Positions 44,753-54,915 of a DNA stretch of 64,000 bases are shown one piece after another. This DNA comes from Sphingopyxis witflariensis (lineage in GTDB: Bacteria > Pseudomonadota > Alphaproteobacteria > Sphingomonadales > Sphingomonadaceae): positions 186,001-250,000 of the forward strand of contig NZ_NISJ01000001.1 of the NCBI RefSeq assembly GCF_002205635.1, in the 5' to 3' direction. Within the stretch, counting starts at the first letter, position 1; every line of letters starts with the position of its first letter. A program made the translations under genes and the position numbers. The notes beneath the pieces were generated by a model. The model was not told the origin of the DNA. It made no database searches and saw only the letters and a list, made by a program, of their open reading frames with translations.

Positions 44753-45823
44753 ATGTATAGTGAAACCGACCTGCAAGCTGCGGTCGATGCAAAGGTACTG
44801 ACGCCGGAGGCCGCTGCGGCCTTTCGGGCGCACATCGCATCGGCACGTTCCGCTCCCGGTGCCGATGAGGAGCATTTTCGCCTCATCACCGGATTCAACG
44901 ATATTTTCGTCAGCATTGCCGCGGTGATTCTGCTCATGGCGGTCGCGTGGATCGGCGCATCGGTCCACCCCGCGCTCGGCGGCGCCTTCGTCGCCGTATC
45001 GGCGTGGTTCCTCGCCGAATATTTCACGCGGCAGCGCCGCATGGCGCTGCCCAGCATCATCCTCGTCCTCGCCTTTTCGGGCGGAATCTTTGCAACAATG
45101 GCCGGCTTTCTCTTCCAACATGGCGAGGATATTTTCGGCAGCAGGCTCGACGAAACCACCGGCGCGATCCTCATCGGGTCGATGGCGCTGGTCACGGCCG
45201 CAGCGACGTGGGCGCACTGGAAGCGCTTCATGGTGCCGATTACGGTAGCGGCAGGCACTGCGGCGCTCGCCGCAACCGCGGTCGCGCTGGTCTTGTCGAT
45301 CGTCGGCGTCGCCACCTCACCCAACCTCGTGATGATATTGGTGCTGATCGCCGGCCTCGGCGTCTTCACGCTCGCCATGTGGTGGGACCGCAGCGACCGG
45401 GTACGCCAGACGCGGCGCAGCGACGTCGCCTTCTGGCTCCACCTGCTCGCCGCCCCGATGATCGCACACCCGATCTTTCACCTGCTCGGCGTCACCCAGG
45501 GCGACAATATCACCAGCGGTGCGGCGGTGATGGTCGTCGGCATCTATGTGCTGTTCGGGCTGATCGCACTCGCGATCGACCGCCGTGCGCTGCTTGTCTC
45601 GGCGCTCGCCTATGTGTTGTTCGCGATGACGCAGTTGTTCCGCGAGTTCGGTGCGGTCGAGCTCAATGTCGCGCTGACGGCATTCGTTATCGGATCGGCG
45701 TTGCTGCTGCTGTCGGCCTTTTGGCAAAATGCCCGCGCGGCAGTGGTCGGCTTGCTGCCCGCCAATCTCGCGAACCAGCTGCCGGCGACGGTGCGGCCGG
45801 TCAGTCCGATACCAGCTTCATAA
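44753..45823 (+). CDS. Polytopic membrane protein (DUF2157-like)
   Basis: A 356-residue protein. The cytosolic N-terminus (about 45 residues) resembles the helical start of DUF2157-type proteins, and ten or so hydrophobic segments follow. No catalytic motif is seen. GAAGGA precedes the ATG. Its 3' end overlaps the convergent DUF2794 gene by 23 bases, so both transcripts run into each other. Function unknown; family call tentative. Confidence 0.75.
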   Translation: MYSETDLQAAVDAKVLTPEAAAAFRAHIASARSAPGADEEHFRLITGFNDIFVSIAAVILLMAVAWIGASVHPALGGAFVAVSAWFLAEYFTRQRRMALPSIILVLAFSGGIFATMAGFLFQHGEDIFGSRLDETTGAILIGSMALVTAAATWAHWKRFMVPITVAAGTAALAATAVALVLSIVGVATSPNLVMILVLIAGLGVFTLAMWWDRSDRVRQTRRSDVAFWLHLLAAPMIAHPIFHLLGVTQGDNITSGAAVMVVGIYVLFGLIALAIDRRALLVSALAYVLFAMTQLFREFGAVELNVALTAFVIGSALLLLSAFWQNARAAVVGLLPANLANQLPATVRPVSPIPAS

Positions 45824-46148
45824 GTTTGCGTTCGACGGGGGCGAGCACATTCGCAAGCTCGTCCCCCCGCTTCAAAATCGCCCCCGCTTCGGAGACCAGC
45901 GCCCACATGCCCTGGCGGCTCCGCAAGGCGGGGCGCTTTTCGATGCGATATTCGGGGCGCTCGGAAGCGCGGCGAAAGGCCGAGAAGATCGCGGCGTCGC
46001 GGTGGAAATCCATCGCATAGTCACGCCAATGTCCCGCCGCGACCATCCGGCCGTAGAGATCAAGGATGCGCATCAATTCGGGGCGCTCGAAGCCGGTCTG
46101 TTGCGGTGCCGCCCTGGTTGCAAACGGCAAGGGCGTCACTGTCCCCAT
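45801..46148 (-). CDS. DUF2794 family protein
   Basis: A 115-residue basic cytoplasmic protein with the DUF2794 core (ELMRILDLYGRMVAAGHWRD, then RRASERPEYRIEKRPALRSR). The family is restricted largely to alphaproteobacteria and lacks a known function. Its start codon overlaps the stop codon of the serine acetyltransferase gene by one base, so the two are translated from one message. Confidence 0.86.
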   Translation of the reverse strand: MGTVTPLPFATRAAPQQTGFERPELMRILDLYGRMVAAGHWRDYAMDFHRDAAIFSAFRRASERPEYRIEKRPALRSRQGMWALVSEAGAILKRGDELANVLAPVERKLMKLVSD

Positions 46149-46870
46149 CAGGCGCTTTTCCGGCTCCCTTTGCGGCGCGGGGCCTCATCCTCGTCACCTG
46201 CGGCGGCATCGCGATCGTTGAGCAGCGACTGCAACTGCTTCTGCAACAGCTCGAGCTGGCACTGGAGTATCTCGACCTTCTGCGTCGCCGGATCGAAATT
46301 CTCGCTGCATTGCGTGCCATAGGGCACGAATTCGCGCGCATATTCGGTGGCATCGATCAAAGTCGAGCGCGCCGGGATACCGACCATCACCGCGCCCTCG
46401 GGGACATCCTTGGTCACCACGGCATTGGCGCCGACGCGCGCGCGCATGCTGACGGTGATCGGACCCAAAATCTGTGCGCCAGAGCCGACGATGACATCAT
46501 CGGCCAGCGTCGGATGGCGCTTGCCCCCGATGCCGTTCGCGGGATCGGTGCCGCCCAGCGTCACGCCCTGATAGATGGAGACATTGTCGCCGATCTCGGC
46601 GGTTTCGCCGATCACGACACCAAAGCCATGGTCGATGAACAAGTGGCGGCCGATCGTCGCGCCGGGATGAATGTCGATCGCGGTCAGAAAACGCGAGAAA
46701 TGATTGACGAAGCGCGCGAGGAAAAACAGCCGCGCTTCGAACAGCCAATGCGCAATGCGGTGCATGCCGACCGCAAGCAGGCCGGGGTAGAGAAGGATTT
46801 CCCAACGCGACCGCGGCGCCGGATCGCGCGCCTTGATCGAATCGAGATAGGCAATCAGCCCGTTGAACAT
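46148..46870 (-). CDS. epsC: Serine O-acetyltransferase
   Basis: A 240-residue left-handed beta-helix acetyltransferase that makes O-acetylserine for cysteine synthesis, the EpsC-type SAT. Hexapeptide repeats run from about residue 60 to 170 with the catalytic-site stretch IDIHPGATIGRHLFIDHGFG and GVTLGGTDP. The C-terminal 60 residues, after the helix, form a coiled coil (QKVEILQCQLELLQKQLQSL) and a charged tail, longer than usual. The ATG at 46870 (MFNGL) is preferred to one seven codons earlier. Coupled to the DUF2794 gene. Confidence 0.93.
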   Translation of the reverse strand: MFNGLIAYLDSIKARDPAPRSRWEILLYPGLLAVGMHRIAHWLFEARLFFLARFVNHFSRFLTAIDIHPGATIGRHLFIDHGFGVVIGETAEIGDNVSIYQGVTLGGTDPANGIGGKRHPTLADDVIVGSGAQILGPITVSMRARVGANAVVTKDVPEGAVMVGIPARSTLIDATEYAREFVPYGTQCSENFDPATQKVEILQCQLELLQKQLQSLLNDRDAAAGDEDEAPRRKGSRKSA

Positions 46871-46951
46871 ATACTGTCCCCTGCGACCCACTTGTTCGCA
46901 GCAAGATAGATGTTCGGGGACGCCATTTCCAGCCCCGCAGGCTTTTTATCG

Positions 46952-47596
46952 TCAGCGGCCCAGCAAGCCGATGCGGAACAGCAGCAGCCCTTCGCTGCGC
47001 CAGTGCCGCTCGCCATCATGTGTAGCGATTGCGCGCGCCCAGCGGTCGAGCATCAACAACGCCCGATTTCCGGCGTAAACTGTGCGGGGAGCAGTAGGGA
47101 TGGCGTGCGCATCGGCGATGAGCTGAAGCGCCTCATGCTCGCCCTCCTGCACGCTGGCGCCCCAGAGCAGCCCCCAGCAATCGCCCCCGCCGCCGCCCGA
47201 CAAGCGAAACAATTGCGCGCCAAACGCAGCTGCCGCATCGCGCCGCTGACCGTCATCCTCGGCAAGAAGCACGGCTTCCGCCGCGTCGACCAGCGTTTCG
47301 AGACCCACCTGCCCGCCCCATGTCGCATGCAATTCGGCGAGCAAAGGCTCACCTTTGGGCAGCGCATCGGGATCACTGGCGATCAACGCCGCCATGTCGC
47401 GCCACCAGGCCAGCTTGATCTGCGCGATCAGTGGTTCGCGTGCTTCGATCAGCAGCCGCGTCAGCCGCGCCGCGAGCGCCCACAGCGCCGTCATCGCCGG
47501 TCGCCGCGCGTGCGGCACCGCGACCATCAAGCGCGGGTCGCGTATATCGGGCCAGGCGCCCTCGTGCGGCGCGTCGGGATCGGTTTCGGTGGTCAT
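46952..47596 (-). CDS. Squalene/phytoene synthase-like protein (NDUFAF6-like)
   Basis: A 214-residue helical protein with the trans-isoprenyl synthase fold pattern in short form: DPRLMVAVPHARRPAMTALW at the start and IAQIKLAWWRDMAAL near residue 80. The Asp-rich motifs DxxxD of true phytoene synthases are missing. Such shorter homologues resemble NDUFAF6, a complex I assembly factor in eukaryotes. A NDUFS4-like subunit gene lies 7 kb away in the window, but not linked. The ATG at 47596 is chosen by similarity. Enzymatic activity is doubtful. Confidence 0.76.
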   Translation of the reverse strand: MTTETDPDAPHEGAWPDIRDPRLMVAVPHARRPAMTALWALAARLTRLLIEAREPLIAQIKLAWWRDMAALIASDPDALPKGEPLLAELHATWGGQVGLETLVDAAEAVLLAEDDGQRRDAAAAFGAQLFRLSGGGGGDCWGLLWGASVQEGEHEALQLIADAHAIPTAPRTVYAGNRALLMLDRWARAIATHDGERHWRSEGLLLFRIGLLGR

Positions 47597-47632
47597 GCGG
47601 GCAGCGTTAGAGCAGCGGGTGCAAAATATAAA

Positions 47633-47720
47633 CCGTTCGCCCCGAGCCTGTCGAAGGGCCGCCCTATTCTTCTTTGAAACCAAAGGAAGGACGGTGCTTC
47701 GACAAGCTCAGCGCGAACGG
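47633..47720. repeat. Dispersed inverted repeat (type E)
   Basis: An 88-bp element with ends CCGTTCGC and GCGAACGG, and inner arms GAGCCTGTCGAAG and CTTCGACAAGCTC around a variable centre. It fills most of the 146-bp gap after the pdhB stop and can form a long hairpin. A partial relative is fused into the repeat at 32312. Confidence 0.75.
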
Positions 47721-47742
47721 CAATATCAGGAGTCTTGTAGCC

Positions 47743-49131
47743 TCAGCCCCGGTTGCAGACCGCCTCCACCGCCGCGATCACACGCGGAGTGTCGATCAGC
47801 GCCAACTTTTCGAGGTTGGCGGCGTAGGGCAGCGGCACATCTTCGTTGCACACGCGCATTACCGGCGCGTCGAGATCGTCGAAGCCCTGTTCCATCGCGA
47901 CCATCGCAATTTCGCTGGCGATCGAGCAGGTCGGCCAGCCTTCCTCGACGACGACCAGACGGTTGGTCTTCTTGAGGCTGGCGAGTACGGTCGCGGTGTC
48001 GAGCGGGCGCAGCGTGCGCAGATCGATCACTTCGGCCTCGATTCCCTCACCCGCCAGAGCATCGGCGGCTTCGAGCGCAAGCCCGACGCCGATCGAATAG
48101 CTGACGATCGTAACGTCGCCACCCTCGCGCATGATCCGCGCCTTGCCGATCGGCAGGACGAAGTCGGCGACATCGGGAACGTCGAAGCTACGGCCATAGA
48201 GAAGTTCATTCTCGAGGAAAACGACCGGATCTGGGCTGCGGATCGCCGCCTTCATCAACCCCTTGGCATCGGCGGCGTCATAGGGCGCGATCACGATCAG
48301 GCCGGGGACGCTGGCGTACCAGGGTGCGAAGTTCTGGCTGTGCTGCGCGCCGACGCGCGACGCCGCGCCATTCGGGCCGCGGAACACGATCGGGCAGCGC
48401 ATCTGACCGCCCGACATATAGTTGGTCTTCGCCGCCGAGTTGATGATGTGGTCGATCGCCTGCATCGCGAAGTTGAAGGTCATGAACTCGATGATCGGCC
48501 GCAGACCGCCCATCGCGGCGCCCGTGCCGAGACCGGCAAATCCATATTCGGTGATCGGGGTATCGACGACACGGCGGTCGCCAAACTCCTCGAGCAGGCC
48601 CTGTGTGACCTTGTACGCGCCCTGATATTCGGCGACTTCCTCGCCCATCACGAACACGCGGTCGTCGGCACGCATTTCCTCGGCCATCGCGTCGCGCAAG
48701 GCTTCGCGAACGGTGAGGCGAACCATTGCGGTGCCCGCCGGGATCGCGGGGTCGGATGCGCGTTCGGTGGGTGCCGGTGCTGCAGCAGTCGGCGCCGCGG
48801 CGGGCGCGGGTGCCGGAGCCTCGGCCTTGGCTTCGGGTGCCGCGGCGGCGGCGGCAGGCGCGGCGGCCGGAGCCGCACTCGCCTCTTCACCCTCGCCCGT
48901 GATCGTCGCGATCACGGTGCCGACCTTCACATTGTCGGTGCCCTCGGCGACCAGAATCTGCGCGATCGTGCCTTCGTCGATCGCTTCATATTCCATCGTC
49001 GCCTTGTCGGTTTCGATTTCGGCGAGGATGTCGCCCGATTTGACCGTGTCGCCTTCCTTGACCAGCCATTTCGCCAGCGTGCCTTCTTCCATCGTCGGCG
49101 ACAGCGCCGGCATCTTCAATTCGATGGCCAT
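47743..49131 (-). CDS. pdhB: Pyruvate dehydrogenase E1 component, beta subunit, with lipoyl domain
   Basis: A 462-residue E1-beta carrying an N-terminal lipoyl domain (residues 1-80, lipoylated Lys in IETDKATME), an Ala/Pro-rich hinge (about 85-135) and the transketolase pyrimidine plus C-terminal domains. The catalytic-face motifs include [16 protein letters not shown] and [10 protein letters not shown]. An E1-beta with its own lipoyl domain is typical of alphaproteobacteria. The start is one base after the pdhA stop, hence coupled. The genes for E2 (pdhC) and E3 are not next to it here. Confidence 0.95.
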   Translation of the reverse strand: MAIELKMPALSPTMEEGTLAKWLVKEGDTVKSGDILAEIETDKATMEYEAIDEGTIAQILVAEGTDNVKVGTVIATITGEGEEASAAPAAAPAAAAAAPEAKAEAPAPAPAAAPTAAAPAPTERASDPAIPAGTAMVRLTVREALRDAMAEEMRADDRVFVMGEEVAEYQGAYKVTQGLLEEFGDRRVVDTPITEYGFAGLGTGAAMGGLRPIIEFMTFNFAMQAIDHIINSAAKTNYMSGGQMRCPIVFRGPNGAASRVGAQHSQNFAPWYASVPGLIVIAPYDAADAKGLMKAAIRSPDPVVFLENELLYGRSFDVPDVADFVLPIGKARIMREGGDVTIVSYSIGVGLALEAADALAGEGIEAEVIDLRTLRPLDTATVLASLKKTNRLVVVEEGWPTCSIASEIAMVAMEQGFDDLDAPVMRVCNEDVPLPYAANLEKLALIDTPRVIAAVEAVCNRG

Positions 49132-49132
49132 C

Positions 49133-50203
49133 TCAATATTGCTCCACCAGCACGTCGGTATAAAGTTCGGGAAGATCGGGTTCGGGCGCGCTTTCCGCAA
49201 AGTCGGCGGATTCGGCCACGATCGCACGGATTTCCTTGTCGATATCCTTGATCTTGTCCTCGGTGACGCCCGCATCGAGCATCAGCTTTTTCAGATGTTC
49301 GATCGCATCGGACTTGTCGCGCACCGCCTGCACTTCCTCGCGGCTGCGATATTTGGCGGGGTCGGACATCGAGTGACCGCGATAGCGATAGGTTTTGAGT
49401 TCCATCAAAACCGGCCCCTTGCCCGCGCGCACCCATTCGATCGCGGCTTCGGCCGCGCCGCGTACCGCGAGCACGTCCATGCCGTCGACCTGCATGCCGG
49501 GGATACGGAAGCTTTCACCGCGGCGATAAAGCTGGTCTTCGGCCGACGAGCGGTTGACAGAGGTGCCCATGGCATATTGGTTATTCTCGATCACAAAGAT
49601 GATCGGCAGCTTCCACAGCTCGGCCATGTTGAAGCTCTCGTAAACCTGGCCCTGGTTCGATGCGCCGTCGCCGAAATAGGACATGGCGATGCCGCCGTCG
49701 CCGCGATATTTGTGCGCGAAGGCAAGGCCGGTGCCGAGCGACACCTGCGCGCCGACGATGCCATGACCGCCGTAAAATTTATGCTCGACGCTGAACATGT
49801 GCATCGAGCCGCCCTTGCCGCGCGAAATGCCGGCGGCGCGGCCGGTCAGCTCGGCCATGATGACCTTCGGGTCGATACCATAAGCCAGCATGTGGCCATG
49901 GTCGCGATATCCGGTGATGACGCTGTCCTTGTCGCCGTCGAGCGCGCTCTGCAACCCGACCGCAACGGCTTCCTGGCCGATGTAAAGGTGACAGAAGCCG
50001 CCGATCAGGCCGAGGCCGTAAAGCTGGCCCGCCTTTTCCTCGAAACGGCGAATGAGCAGCATTTCGCGGTAGAATTTCTCGAGCTCTTCCGGGCTCGCGT
50101 TATAGGGCGCGGGGTCACGCGGCTGGTCGCGATTGGTCGCGGGCGCTGGGGTGGATGCAGTCTTTTTTGGCGCGGCGTTGGTGCGCGCGGGAGCTTTGGC
50201 CAA
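49133..50203 (-). CDS. pdhA: Pyruvate dehydrogenase E1 component, alpha subunit
   Basis: A 356-residue thiamine-diphosphate-binding E1-alpha. The ThDP motif runs from [10 protein letters not shown] to FVIENN. The phosphorylation-loop region [19 protein letters not shown] is present. The start is a TTG at 50203 with AAAGGA seven bases upstream; there is no ATG at the N-terminus. An Ala/Pro/Lys-rich leader of about 40 residues precedes the conserved core. Order eno-ftsB-pdhA-pdhB on one strand is a standard alphaproteobacterial arrangement. Confidence 0.95.
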   Translation of the reverse strand: MAKAPARTNAAPKKTASTPAPATNRDQPRDPAPYNASPEELEKFYREMLLIRRFEEKAGQLYGLGLIGGFCHLYIGQEAVAVGLQSALDGDKDSVITGYRDHGHMLAYGIDPKVIMAELTGRAAGISRGKGGSMHMFSVEHKFYGGHGIVGAQVSLGTGLAFAHKYRGDGGIAMSYFGDGASNQGQVYESFNMAELWKLPIIFVIENNQYAMGTSVNRSSAEDQLYRRGESFRIPGMQVDGMDVLAVRGAAEAAIEWVRAGKGPVLMELKTYRYRGHSMSDPAKYRSREEVQAVRDKSDAIEHLKKLMLDAGVTEDKIKDIDKEIRAIVAESADFAESAPEPDLPELYTDVLVEQY

Positions 50204-50333
50204 GGCGGGTTCCTTTGCAGTTAGCCGTAACGGCAAGGCCCCCTATAGGAGCGCCACAACCCCTTTGGCAACGCCCCCTTGGGAGGCGCGCATGCTTGCC
50301 TTACGTATGCAGCATGGGTGCAGCAAAGACCCG

Positions 50334-50660
50334 TCAGGGCTTCGCGTCGGGTTCCATCGGAATGATCACCTCATCGGGGTGATAGGCGCCCAGCTTCTCG
50401 CGGACATATTCCTCGGCCAGGTCGGGATCGACGCGCTGGCGGTCGAGCAGGTTGACGCGGTTCTGAAGCTCATGCTGCCGCTTGGCCAATTCGGTCAGCA
50501 CAATGCGCTTTTTCTCGACCGACTGACCATATTCGCCCCAGGCGTAGAGCCCGGTCGGCCCGAAAATGCCATAGCCGATCATCGCCAGCACCGCGATCAC
50601 GGCAATGGCGGGACCGACGGCCCGGTTCATCGATTTACGGAATTTGTGGCGCTGCGTCAT
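50334..50660 (-). CDS. ftsB: FtsB/DivIC-like septum formation protein
   Basis: A 108-residue bitopic inner-membrane protein of the divisome. A short cytoplasmic N-terminus is followed by a membrane segment (residues 15-35: AIAVIAVLAMIGYGIFG), then a periplasmic coiled coil (VEKKRIVLTELAKRQHELQN) and the AEEYVREKLGAYHPDEVI stretch typical of septum formation initiator proteins. The position between eno and pdhA matches other alphaproteobacteria. The ATG at 50660 has AAGGG five bases upstream. Confidence 0.9.
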   Translation of the reverse strand: MTQRHKFRKSMNRAVGPAIAVIAVLAMIGYGIFGPTGLYAWGEYGQSVEKKRIVLTELAKRQHELQNRVNLLDRQRVDPDLAEEYVREKLGAYHPDEVIIPMEPDAKP

Positions 50661-50725
50661 TCCTGCCCTTGAATCAGAGTTGATTCGCGGCGTCAAGCGC
50701 GGATTCGGGCGTTTTCCACACTGTT

Positions 50726-50807
50726 CGTCACCCTGAACTTGTTTCAGGGTCCATGGTCAAAGGCCGCGATGTCGGACCATGGATGCTGAAACAAGTTCAG
50801 CATGACG
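50726..50807. repeat. Dispersed inverted repeat (type D)
   Basis: An 82-bp element with ends CGTCACCCTGAACTTGTTTC and its near complement GAAACAAGTTCAGCATGACG, and inner CCATGG boxes. It lies in the 221-bp gap between eno and ftsB, which holds no gene. Confidence 0.82.
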
Positions 50808-50881
50808 AAAAAACTGAGACGGCTCCAAGGCTAAGCAACTGAGCCATCTTCTGCGGCCCTCCCCCTTCGAAGGAGGAAGCC

Positions 50882-52228
<1,347 letters not shown>

Positions 52229-52360
52229 CTAGTGCAACCACCGCAGAGGAATTTTGCAGAACTATGGAACCATTAGCCCCGCCTTGCTATATATTGATAC
52301 AAGACCAAAGGGGACGTTCGCCGGTGCGGCGCCCGACACAAGAAGAAGAGGACAACGCCC

Positions 52361-52912
52361 ATGGCCAAAGCCGCTACTCCCGCGACCAAGAAAGTTGCCG
52401 CTCCCCGTCCCAAGGCGCCCGTGAAAGCCGCCGCGACCAAGGCGGCGCCCGCGCGCAAGCCCGTCGCCGCAAAGACCAATGCAAAGGATCATCCGATCCG
52501 CGACCAGATCGCCGCGACCCGCGACACCATCAAGACCGAAGCTTCGAAAAAGGCCGCCTCGTTGAAGGATGAAGCCTCGACGCTCGCCAACCAGGCCTCG
52601 ACCAAGGCGCGCGAAGCCGCGACCAAGGGCAAGGATAAGGCCGCCGAAGCCGTCGGCAACCTCGCCAGGATGCTCGAGGACAGCGCCGGCACCGTCGACA
52701 GCAAATTCGGCAAGCAATATGGCGACTATGCCCGCTCGGCCGCAACGACCGTCGCCGGCCTCGCCACGACGCTCGACAAGAAGGATCTCGACGAACTCGC
52801 CGCTTCGACCCGCGACATGGTCAAAAAGAACCCGGCAATCGCCGTCGGCGCCGCCACAGTGATCGGTTTCGTCCTCGCCCGTATGTTGAAGGGTGGGTCG
52901 AACAACGGCTGA
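52361..52912 (+). CDS. YqjD/ElaB-like (DUF883-type) membrane-anchored protein
   Basis: A 183-residue protein. The first 45 residues are Lys/Ala/Pro-rich (histone-H1-like), a long amphipathic helix of heptads follows (residues 60-105), and a C-terminal membrane anchor (KNPAIAVGAATVIGFVLARML) resembles the DUF883/YqjD tail anchor. E. coli YqjD is a ribosome-associated inner-membrane protein; the same role is not shown here. It leads a cluster with a YqjE-like gene, a small membrane protein and a second such helical protein. AGAGGA precedes the ATG. Confidence 0.8.
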   Translation: MAKAATPATKKVAAPRPKAPVKAAATKAAPARKPVAAKTNAKDHPIRDQIAATRDTIKTEASKKAASLKDEASTLANQASTKAREAATKGKDKAAEAVGNLARMLEDSAGTVDSKFGKQYGDYARSAATTVAGLATTLDKKDLDELAASTRDMVKKNPAIAVGAATVIGFVLARMLKGGSNNG

Positions 52913-52927
52913 TCGCCGGTCACCTTT

Positions 52928-53380
52928 ATGCCGAACACCCAGCCCGAAACCCCGCCCGCGTCCGAACCGCGCAGCTTTGACCGTGTCAGCCACGGCTTTG
53001 CGCCCGACGGACCCGCACCAGCGCCGCCACCGGTGCCGCTGGATGACATCGTGCGCGACGTCATCGAGAATCTGTCAGCAACGGCCAAGGCCGAGCTGGC
53101 GCTGCTCGATGCGCGTCGCGCCTATGGCTGGGAGGGTTTCAAATGGATGTCAGGCTGGGGCTTTGTCGCGGCCTGCGCCTTGCTCGTCGCGATGCTCGCG
53201 CTCGCCTTTGGCGGGATTATGGTGTTGTCACCGCAGGTCGGACCGTTGCTCGCAACGCTGATCGTCTTCGTCGCCCTGCTCACGGTTGCCGCCTTTGCGG
53301 GTTGGCGAGCGCATCTCGGCTGGCGCGATGTGCGGACGGCGCTGCGCAACGACCTGATGCACGAAGGCGAAGACGCATGA
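52928..53380 (+). CDS. YqjE/holin-X-like membrane protein
   Basis: A 150-residue protein with an acidic N-terminal half and two strongly hydrophobic segments (about residues 80-105 and 108-130) separated by a short loop. It has the phage-holin superfamily III/YqjE layout, usually found next to YqjD genes in chromosomes rather than in phages. It starts 16 bases after the YqjD-like gene and overlaps the next gene by four bases (ATGA). Function unknown; envelope stress or membrane organisation is inferred from the neighbours. Confidence 0.8.
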   Translation: MPNTQPETPPASEPRSFDRVSHGFAPDGPAPAPPPVPLDDIVRDVIENLSATAKAELALLDARRAYGWEGFKWMSGWGFVAACALLVAMLALAFGGIMVLSPQVGPLLATLIVFVALLTVAAFAGWRAHLGWRDVRTALRNDLMHEGEDA

Positions 53381-53766
53381 ACGGTTCGCGCACCCGCCTG
53401 ATCAACGCGGTCCGACATTCGATGCTCCAGCGCGCCCAGTTGCAGCGCAAGGTCGGTGTCGCGCGCGATGCGTTCAAACCGGCGGCGCTGGTCAGTCGCG
53501 GCAAATATCGGGTCGGCGAAGCGGTCGACGATGCCGCACATGTCGTGCGGCAGGAATTTCGCGACAATCGCCTGCCGATCACGATTGCCGCGGTGGCGGG
53601 GGTCGCGTGGATGTTCCGCGAACCGATCAAGGAATATGCGCCGCGCATCAGCCGCAAGATTCAGGATATGGCGACAGCGGTCGTCGATCGGCTGCGCCCC
53701 ACCGGGGACGCCGAGGCCGAAGAAGCAATCGAACCCATGGAGGAAGACAATGAAGCCGTTCAGTGA
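53377..53766 (+). CDS. Small membrane protein of the YqjD/YqjE cluster
   Basis: A 129-residue basic protein with one modest hydrophobic stretch (LPITIAAVAGVAWMF, about residues 67-81) and charged ends. The position equals that of yqjK in E. coli, but sequence resemblance is not clear. Its ATG overlaps the YqjE-like stop by four bases, and its end overlaps the next gene by 17 bases, so the cluster is tightly coupled. No family recognised. Confidence 0.72.
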   Translation: MNGSRTRLINAVRHSMLQRAQLQRKVGVARDAFKPAALVSRGKYRVGEAVDDAAHVVRQEFRDNRLPITIAAVAGVAWMFREPIKEYAPRISRKIQDMATAVVDRLRPTGDAEAEEAIEPMEEDNEAVQ

Positions 53767-54166
53767 AGCCGCCCGCGACACGCGTGCGAAAGCGAGTGAA
53801 CTTGCCGAGAAAACCGCCGAAAATGCTCGCCTGACCGCCGAGGCCGCCAAGGCGCGCATTCAGGACGGCTATGGCCGCGCGCGCGCCGCAACCGACGAAC
53901 TGGCCGACCGCACGCGTGCCGCAACGAGCGAACTTGCCGACCGCACACGCGCCGCAACGAGCGAGCTCGCCGCGAAGGGCCGCGAACAGGCCGAAGTCGC
54001 GCGCGACGTCGCCGAACAGGCGATTGCAAAGGGCAAGGTTCAGGCGAAGCGCGCGAACAGCAAGCTGAAAGACGTCGCGCAGGAACAACCGCTGGCGCTC
54101 GTCGCGGGCGCGGTGGCGCTCGGCGCGCTGATCGGCTCGCTGCTCCCCAAGCGCAACAACGACTGA
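53750..54166 (+). CDS. Repeat-containing helical protein with DUF883-like anchor
   Basis: A 138-residue protein. The N-terminal 90 residues are an unbroken Ala/Arg/Glu-rich helix with an 11-residue repeat, ADRTRAATSEL, occurring twice in a row (residues 52-62 and 63-73), preceded by a partial copy. The repeat is 33 bp at DNA level (53903-53935 and 53936-53968). The C-terminus has a hydrophobic anchor ending KRNND (LALVAGAVALGALIGSLLP). Eleven-residue periodicity resembles amphipathic helices of lipid-binding and LEA-type proteins. AGGA is six bases upstream. Last gene of the cluster. Confidence 0.76.
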   Translation: MKPFSEAARDTRAKASELAEKTAENARLTAEAAKARIQDGYGRARAATDELADRTRAATSELADRTRAATSELAAKGREQAEVARDVAEQAIAKGKVQAKRANSKLKDVAQEQPLALVAGAVALGALIGSLLPKRNND

Positions 54167-54244
54167 CCGGCTTGCCGTAGCGGCGCTGCGCTGGTAGGGG
54201 CCGCCTCCTCCCCTCCCCAGCGCTTACCGGCAAGGAAAGCAACA

Positions 54245-54460
54245 ATGAGCAAACTGCACCTGGTTTTTGGCGGGCGCGTCAGCGATCCGCAAACTCTCGA
54301 TTTCACCGACCCGACCGCACTCGATATCGTCGGCCTGTTTCCCGACTATGCGTCGGCCGAAAAGGCATGGCGCGCCGCCGCGCAGCGCACCGTCGACGAT
54401 GCCGAAATGAAATATGTGGTCGTCCACCTGCACAAGTTCCTGCAGCCGGAAGCCGAATAA
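54245..54460 (+). CDS. DUF4170 family protein
   Basis: A 71-residue soluble protein with the DUF4170 pattern: LHLVFGGRVSDPQTL at the start, GLFPDYASAEKAWRAAAQR in the middle and KYVVVHLHKFLQP at the end. The family is small and alphaproteobacterial, with no known function. AAGGAAAG precedes the start. A palindromic repeat with T tract follows and separates it from the convergent complex I subunit gene. Confidence 0.85.
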   Translation: MSKLHLVFGGRVSDPQTLDFTDPTALDIVGLFPDYASAEKAWRAAAQRTVDDAEMKYVVVHLHKFLQPEAE

Positions 54461-54465
54461 CGACC

Positions 54466-54567
54466 CGTCATTGCGAGGCGCGCAGCAACGAAGCAATCTC
54501 CAGCTATCGGCCTTTCGCTATGGACGATAGCTGGAGATTGCTTCGCTCCGCTCGCAATGACGTTTTT
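54466..54567. repeat. REP-like palindromic repeat, copy 2, with T tract
   Basis: Ends CGTCATTGCGAG and CTCGCAATGACG, inner arms GAAGCAATCTCCAGCTATCG and its near complement. It shares both arms with the copy at 35180-35272. Five T residues follow (54563-54567). The element fills the gap between two convergent genes and probably terminates transcription. Confidence 0.84.
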
Positions 54568-54569
54568 AA

Positions 54570-54848
54570 TTACCGGAAATTGTCGGCGTAGGCCTGAATC
54601 TTCAACCGGCGTTCGGGCGTCGCAATGACCTCGGCGTCGATACCGTTGCGTTCGGCATAGGCCAGCGCCTCGTCGCGGCTCGCAAAGCCCAGACGCAGCT
54701 GGCGCTGCGTATCGCCGCTGCCGGCCCAGCCCATCAGCGGATCGGCCTTGCGCGCTTCGGCAGGCGCAAATTCCAGCATCCAGCGCTGCGTCCCGGCCCG
54801 GCCGGACTGCATCGCATTTTTGGGTTTCTGGAAAATACGCGCTTTCAT
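54570..54848 (-). CDS. NADH dehydrogenase accessory subunit, NDUFS4-like (ETC complex I)
   Basis: A 92-residue protein of the ETC complex I conserved-region family, homologous to the mitochondrial 18-kDa accessory subunit NDUFS4. Pattern: MKARIFQKPKNAMQSG, then RWMLEFAPAEARKADPLMGW, then TQRQLRLGFASRDEALAYAE. Found in alphaproteobacteria, where it binds the peripheral arm of complex I. The ATG at 54848 is preferred to one five codons earlier, giving the typical start. The nuo operon itself is not in the window. Confidence 0.9.
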   Translation of the reverse strand: MKARIFQKPKNAMQSGRAGTQRWMLEFAPAEARKADPLMGWAGSGDTQRQLRLGFASRDEALAYAERNGIDAEVIATPERRLKIQAYADNFR

Positions 54849-54915
54849 TTGGGCCGTCCTCATATTGTGCCAATGCCGCCGCCTTAGCCCGTCGATGCGC
54901 GCCCGGAAAGAGGGC

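Noticed and set aside
52928..53380. Phage holin, hence a prophage remnant
   Set aside because: The holin-X-like gene sits in a YqjD/YqjE-type chromosomal cluster; no phage structural, lysis or integrase genes are nearby.
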